From assembly GCA_032622095.1 (NCBI GenBank), contig CP136066.1, forward strand, positions 189,260,716 to 189,324,715: a DNA stretch of 64,000 bases, in the 5' to 3' direction. Both the position numbers and the translations under genes were made by a program. This DNA is from Siphonodentalium dalli. Its lineage: Eukaryota; Mollusca; Scaphopoda; Gadilida; Siphonodentaliidae. Under the pieces are notes generated by a model. That model was not told where the DNA came from. It made no database searches and worked only from the letters and a program-made list of their open reading frames with translations. Positions 51,501 to 57,500 of this stretch are shown here, one piece after another (position 1 is the first letter of the stretch; every line of letters begins with the position of its first letter).

Positions 51501-54500
51501 CGAAATGTTTTTATACGGGTTGTATTAATTGTTCCAAATCGACTATAATCAAGATGTCTATTCATGTCGATTTGCAAACACCAGCACAGCCATTATTACA
51601 TTTTTTTTAAATATAAAAATTCTTGAATATTTCATACAGACAATGGATTTTTCTAAAATCGCTTGGTTAAGCCAAACACTGCCAAATGACAACTTTAGAA
51701 AAATAATGGATTTTTTTATAACAACATCAGCAGGACGCACCAACATCATAGCAGGACAACTTGACCAGGGGGGAGATAAAAGTAGCAGACAGCAAAATTG
51801 GAACCAGATTTCAATTTTGAATGGTATTGTTCTAATTTGTTTCGGCCTCAAAATATGGTGTTGCAGAATGATGTCCCCAGAGGATGAATTTGGTGATGCT
51901 AGCCCACCCTGTGGGTTAGCTTCACTAAATACTCCCTCTGGGGACCTCATTCTGAAATGTCCAGCACCATATTTTGAGGTCTGGCATTGTTTTAAGAAAT
52001 GTGTGAAGGTAAAACTGAAGTAAAAGTAGGAATTGGTATATCATAGAATTATGTTTAACCAATCCATGACTGTAGCTTCCTAAAATGTTGCGAAAATCCT
52101 GTGCCAATGCATTTTTTTTATATATATGAGTCTCCCATAGGAAGCCTCGCTGATCTAACAGAACCCTGTAAGCCAGAGCATTCTCTTATATATGCAAACT
52201 TGCAAAGCTCCCTATGGGAGACTCGCATATGGATGGCAGTCGTTTCTTCCATTCATCAACAGTCTCCTCGTTCACTGCAGCCCCTTCTCCACTAAGAACC
52301 GTCCAGGTGATGTTATAATGGTTACGGAAACTCTCGAGCCAGCCGTTGGATGCGGTGAAGTCGTCGTGGCCCATTTCGATTGAAGCTTTGATGGCGTTCA
52401 TCTGGATCAGTTTGCCAGATAGGGGAACATTTTTGCTGCGTGCCATACAGAACCACTTCCACATTCGTGTTCATTGAGGTCGCCGTATGTAGTCCTGCGG
52501 GCTTTTATATACTTCCTCTTAGATTGATGGCCGTTCTCCCACTCACGTTTGATCATATACTTTTCCTTAACGATAGATTGAATTTGCGTCTTCCCAACAC
52601 TAAAGTCCAACGCGATTTTGCGAGCACTGTCACCATGTTCCGAACGATCTAAAACTTTCATACGCTCCTCTAAATTAAGAATCTTACGCTTTTTGGAAGG
52701 AGTGCCAACACGATGCATTTTTAAATTATAAGTAATTGAAGTGCACGAGAAAGATTTGGAAATATAACTGTGACATTGCGGTCTATGAACCTATATAGGT
52801 AGAAGAAGCCCACGTAATACAAGCCGAGGTGATTTTAAGCTTTCCGTAGATTATAAGTAAAACAATACAATTCCAGACCGTGCGTCTGCGAAGTGTAAAC
52901 ATGAATCCATTCTCGAGGCCAAAGTGACTCCATAATTAACTGCTTACATAAACCCTTTTATCAACCAAATGACCCTCAAGTGTCTTCTATTCATACATTC
53001 TTAATCACCAGCAAGCAATTCTCACCTCTTTAAATATCCGGTAACCTTAATTGACATGTGAAACTAATACCCTCACGCGCATCAAACACTGACAGACTCG
53101 GGGGTTCAGAATGGGGAATAAAAGTACATAAGTTTGTGCGTTTAAAGTTTTACTTTTTCGTGCACAAATTATATATTTTTTCGATGGAATAGGTCGTTCA
53201 TAACAAGTAATTATTTATGTTTTTGCCGCGATATACCGACCGGTGGTCGCGTTAGACAGGAGGTCGCTCACGGCAGGTCGTTTATATAGCGAAAAGTGTC
53301 CGTACAAAAGGAATTTGGTCGAAAAAGACAGTTGGTCGGTCACGGCAGTGGTCGTAAATTGCAGTTTTCACTAGTGATGAGCCGATTGTCAAATAGAGCC
53401 GTGCGCCGATTGCCGATTATTTGAGATCACAATCGGCCGATTCAGGTGCCGATTCCGATTATTTAAATAATTATAGCAGAATATGTGATATGTGTTATAT
53501 AATACTTAGAATTAGAAGCAAGCAACAAACATAGTAATATGCCAGTACATTGTATACATAAGTATATGTTTGGGTAAGTAGATAGGTGGGTATGGGCAGA
53601 CTAGTGATCGAATACAGGCAACATACCCATGTATTCTAGGCTATTCCACAAAAACAATTTTGAAAGTTTGATGTAGCCACGTGCAAGACGACATGTCCAT
53701 GGTCCGTTTTTGATAACAATTCATCAAACGGCATTTTACTTTGATCCCAATTCAAAGACATCACATCAAAGGAAATGAGCGGACTGAACTAGTTGCAAGT
53801 TACACCATGTCAGTTCATGTCAATTTCACAGACACGATTTGATTTTGGCGTGGTCATCATAATAATCATTTGTGGTGACATATACGTGTTTTCACACGAG
53901 GCTGACTGGATGGAATGACATTGTCTTCAACTATCTAAAGTCACGTGACATGCACTTTCGGTTTATATAGTAGTGTTTATACCTGTTACGCTGTATGTAC
54001 TATATTATATAGATAGCTTTGTTGTACTGCGCGTATGCATACATTTTGATTTTGATAGTTTGACATACATAAATCAAAATATCTACATGTTGACGAACAA
54101 TAAAGTTACCTATGGGCGTACATGAGTCCCATGATATGTACGTTGTGTACATCACAATGCTAAAGAAATCAATCGACTGAAACGACTGTTCTGGTATGTC
54201 AATAATTAATGAATTATTATGCGCAATCACGGCGTCATGCTTGTTGCATCACTCTAACCCAAAGTGTCACGTGCTTCCCGGCGATCCCCACTAATATATT
54301 GTTTAAACAAGCTCTCTCATATGAATGGCAACAAGCCATATTCCGACATTACTGTACATTCATCGACAAGCTCTCTCATATGAATGACAACAAGCCATAT
54401 TCCGACATTACTGTACATTCATCGACAAGCTCTCTCATATGAATGACAACAAGCCATATTCCGACATTACTGTACATGTACTTTGAATGTTATTGCATAG

Positions 54501-57500
54501 AAAAAAAGTTTACATAAAAATGATCCAAATATTTGAGGGAATCAAAATAGGTTCAGGATGGGATGAGAATCATGTAATATGTTTATATTGGACTAAGATA
54601 GACACACCTTCATACAGAACCCGGATGGTGCCGGATGTTTGGGCCAATCAAATTCTGATCCATGGATACGAATCCCAGACTCTAGGAGTATCACAGCTTT
54701 ATTATCAGGCCTGAAAATAAGTAAATATCAATCAATATTCATTCTACAGAACTACCTCATTTAAGTGTCATTCCTTACAGATGAAATTTGGCAATTACTA
54801 GTAGTACAATACACAGTCCTTCCCATGAGGAAAAACACAGCGAAAGCACTTATTTACTCCTACAATTCAGAAGACAGGTGCATATAATCATAATAATATG
54901 ATCATAAGTTGGGGTTGTCTCAAACATAAATGTCATTTTGGATAGAAATATGTCCAGTCACACATAATTGAATGGAAACGGGACAGGATCTAAGTAAACT
55001 TTCAAATAGATCAAACATTGAATCAATGTTTACATCCAGGGCTCAAAATATATTTTTTTTTACTGCCTGTCAAATAGACAAGCACCAAATGGATGGTGTT
55101 GGTCATTTTAAAATGGTGCCTGTCAAATTTTCAGATATACTGTATGAGACAGTATTTAAATTTCCAATTGACTTATTATTCGTTCATTAATATGTGCACA
55201 TTTTAGTGAGTGTCCAATCGCCACCTGGCAAAAACCCATGTTACCTTTCAAAAGTTTCGCAAACTTTATGTCGATTAATAAATACACATGTAAATTCACA
55301 AACGACATTAATTATATCCACTTTGAATTGATCTGAAATTAAAAAAGAACTATTTTTTACTTTCAATGTCCTATTTGGCCAGCAGTGGCTCCTTGGACGT
55401 ACCCAAACAGATAGATTGTTTAAAAATTTGCATTAGACTAAATGTACAACAGATACAGAAGTGCACTGGACATAAGGTATTTTTCGTCAGACAATGACCG
55501 TGACTGGCCAGCCACCATAAGCAAAAGGGACGAGTGCAAATTTTAGCACCCGTGAATTGAAAATTGTGAGAGCATATGGGTGTGAGAGCAATCACACCTG
55601 TCTCCTGGGAAGCAGTAGCATAATTATTGAAAACACACAAGGTGCCTATTTTCAGAAGTACTCCGGGCACTTCTGTTTATAATTTACACAATCAGCCTTA
55701 GCAATTTTATTAGTTGGTTTACGAGCATCAGGGGAAAAAATCTCTTGATGGACGAAGGAACAATTTGTTTTTAAACCCAGGTAGGACTTGATTGGCAATA
55801 ATTCCACAATGCAAATCTCATATATTTACTTGAAATCATTATTTGCGAATATAAATAAATAAAAACAACACATTAATATCTCAATTATTCTCAATTTCCT
55901 GATAGAACAGTTTGTTGAGAAGTCTTAAACAAAGTGAACACCATGGAAAAAAAAATTGTTTTGACAATTTTGGTTCAAAGGTTGTCAGTCAACTAATTAA
56001 ATTGGTGCCGCCTCATGCTATAAGTATTGTATACAAAGAAGAATGTTTGAAAATGTTTTGAATACAATAAATCATGGCTACATGCATATTGGAGACCATA
56101 CAGGAGTATAAGGCACTGCCTTAAAGGCAGTTTATACATTTTCAAAACAATTCATTTTCATGATTTTGTGGTTGATGAGTATTTCAACATGTTGTCACTT
56201 ACCTCTGAAGTTTGATGAGGTATGTCTTGTTATCAATATCATACAGGTTAACCACCCGGAGACCAACATAGCTGAAAAATCACCAGAGATTAGATTAGAC
56301 TCCGACAAGTTAGAGATTATCTGACCTAACGAGGGCATTAAGACAAATTAACTTAATTGACATACATGTATGTGAAATGTGGTTAGGTATCTAATTCCAT
56401 TTAAAAAAAATGAAAAATAAACTTCTCAGTTTAGTGATAAATCATGGTGGGTGATCTTCAGCCATTCAAATGATGGTATGCATAATAACAAGGTTTCTGC
56501 CAGGGGAAAATAAATGAGTCCGTGTTTCAGCCGTATTGGGGAAGCATATAGCGCGACCATGGTTCGTCCTGTTGGGAGAAAAAATTTGTATTTGTCACTG
56601 AAAATAGTCATTTCCTTGCACCTGAGAATAGGCTGAGATACTCATAAACAACCCGAAAGCTATGTTTATTACGCAAGCTGATCATTTCCGTGGTTGCATT
56701 AATTCTGTTGATTGTACCCAGAGCATTGATCATGAAATTACGCCTTCCAATTGAAGACTAAGTAAATGAACACGCTACGAGTTGCAGTGTTTACAAATTT
56801 ATAAGATTCCGACAGGTCTATTTAAACACTAAAAAGCATCTACAGTAATGACCTAATTAATCGACTCCTTAACCACAGCAGAATTATGGGTAACTTTTCA
56901 GGATTTAGTCAGAAATATGGCTTGTTGCCATTCATCAGAAAGCTCTCGGGGAGAGCTGTGGTTAAGGAGTCGATTAATTAGGGCATTACTGTATGCATTG
57001 ACCAACATTACCTAGCAGGAGAATTGAATTAAGTATTTTTCCAAAATTTCAACAGGTAGTTTCTGTGAAAATGAAACCAAAATAATATATTCTGTCAATC
57101 GTAAATCTATTTGTGCGCTGTGACGTCATACTGCAGAAGATATTTATAGCGGCGTAATATGAATGAGCAAAATTGTTCAAATTCGGAACCTGTAGCTTCA
57201 ATAATCTGCATTAGTCCAACAAGTTGGCAACAACTATAGTTAGAACCACTGATATGAACAGAGTTTTAGCCCCCGTGTTATGAAATTTTATTGAGTTTGG
57301 CAGGAAATGTGAACATGTGCGTCGTTGTTTATGCATTTGTGCATGGGGCCCCACGCGGGATAACGAAACTATTATTGACTGTACTTTCACTTTATCTACA
57401 TATTGGGGATATGTTTTGCACGGCATCTCCGAGCTTGAGTAGTTTCATCCACAGAAATCCCGTGCACAAATTATCCATACTCAGCAGTCCGGCATTCTTT

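Noticed and set aside
51529-52023. 164-codon plus-strand frame and its overlapping minus-strand frame
   Set aside because: About a third is a MITE hairpin, the rest resembles nothing I know, and it sits in a NEMF intron with no splice or codon-use support.
1-52300. Recurrent peptides such as [16 protein letters not shown] and MRSPEGEF...[13 protein letters not shown] in many short frames
   Set aside because: They are translations of the family A and family E palindromic MITEs in one frame or another, not a protein family; frames differ between copies and lack start context.
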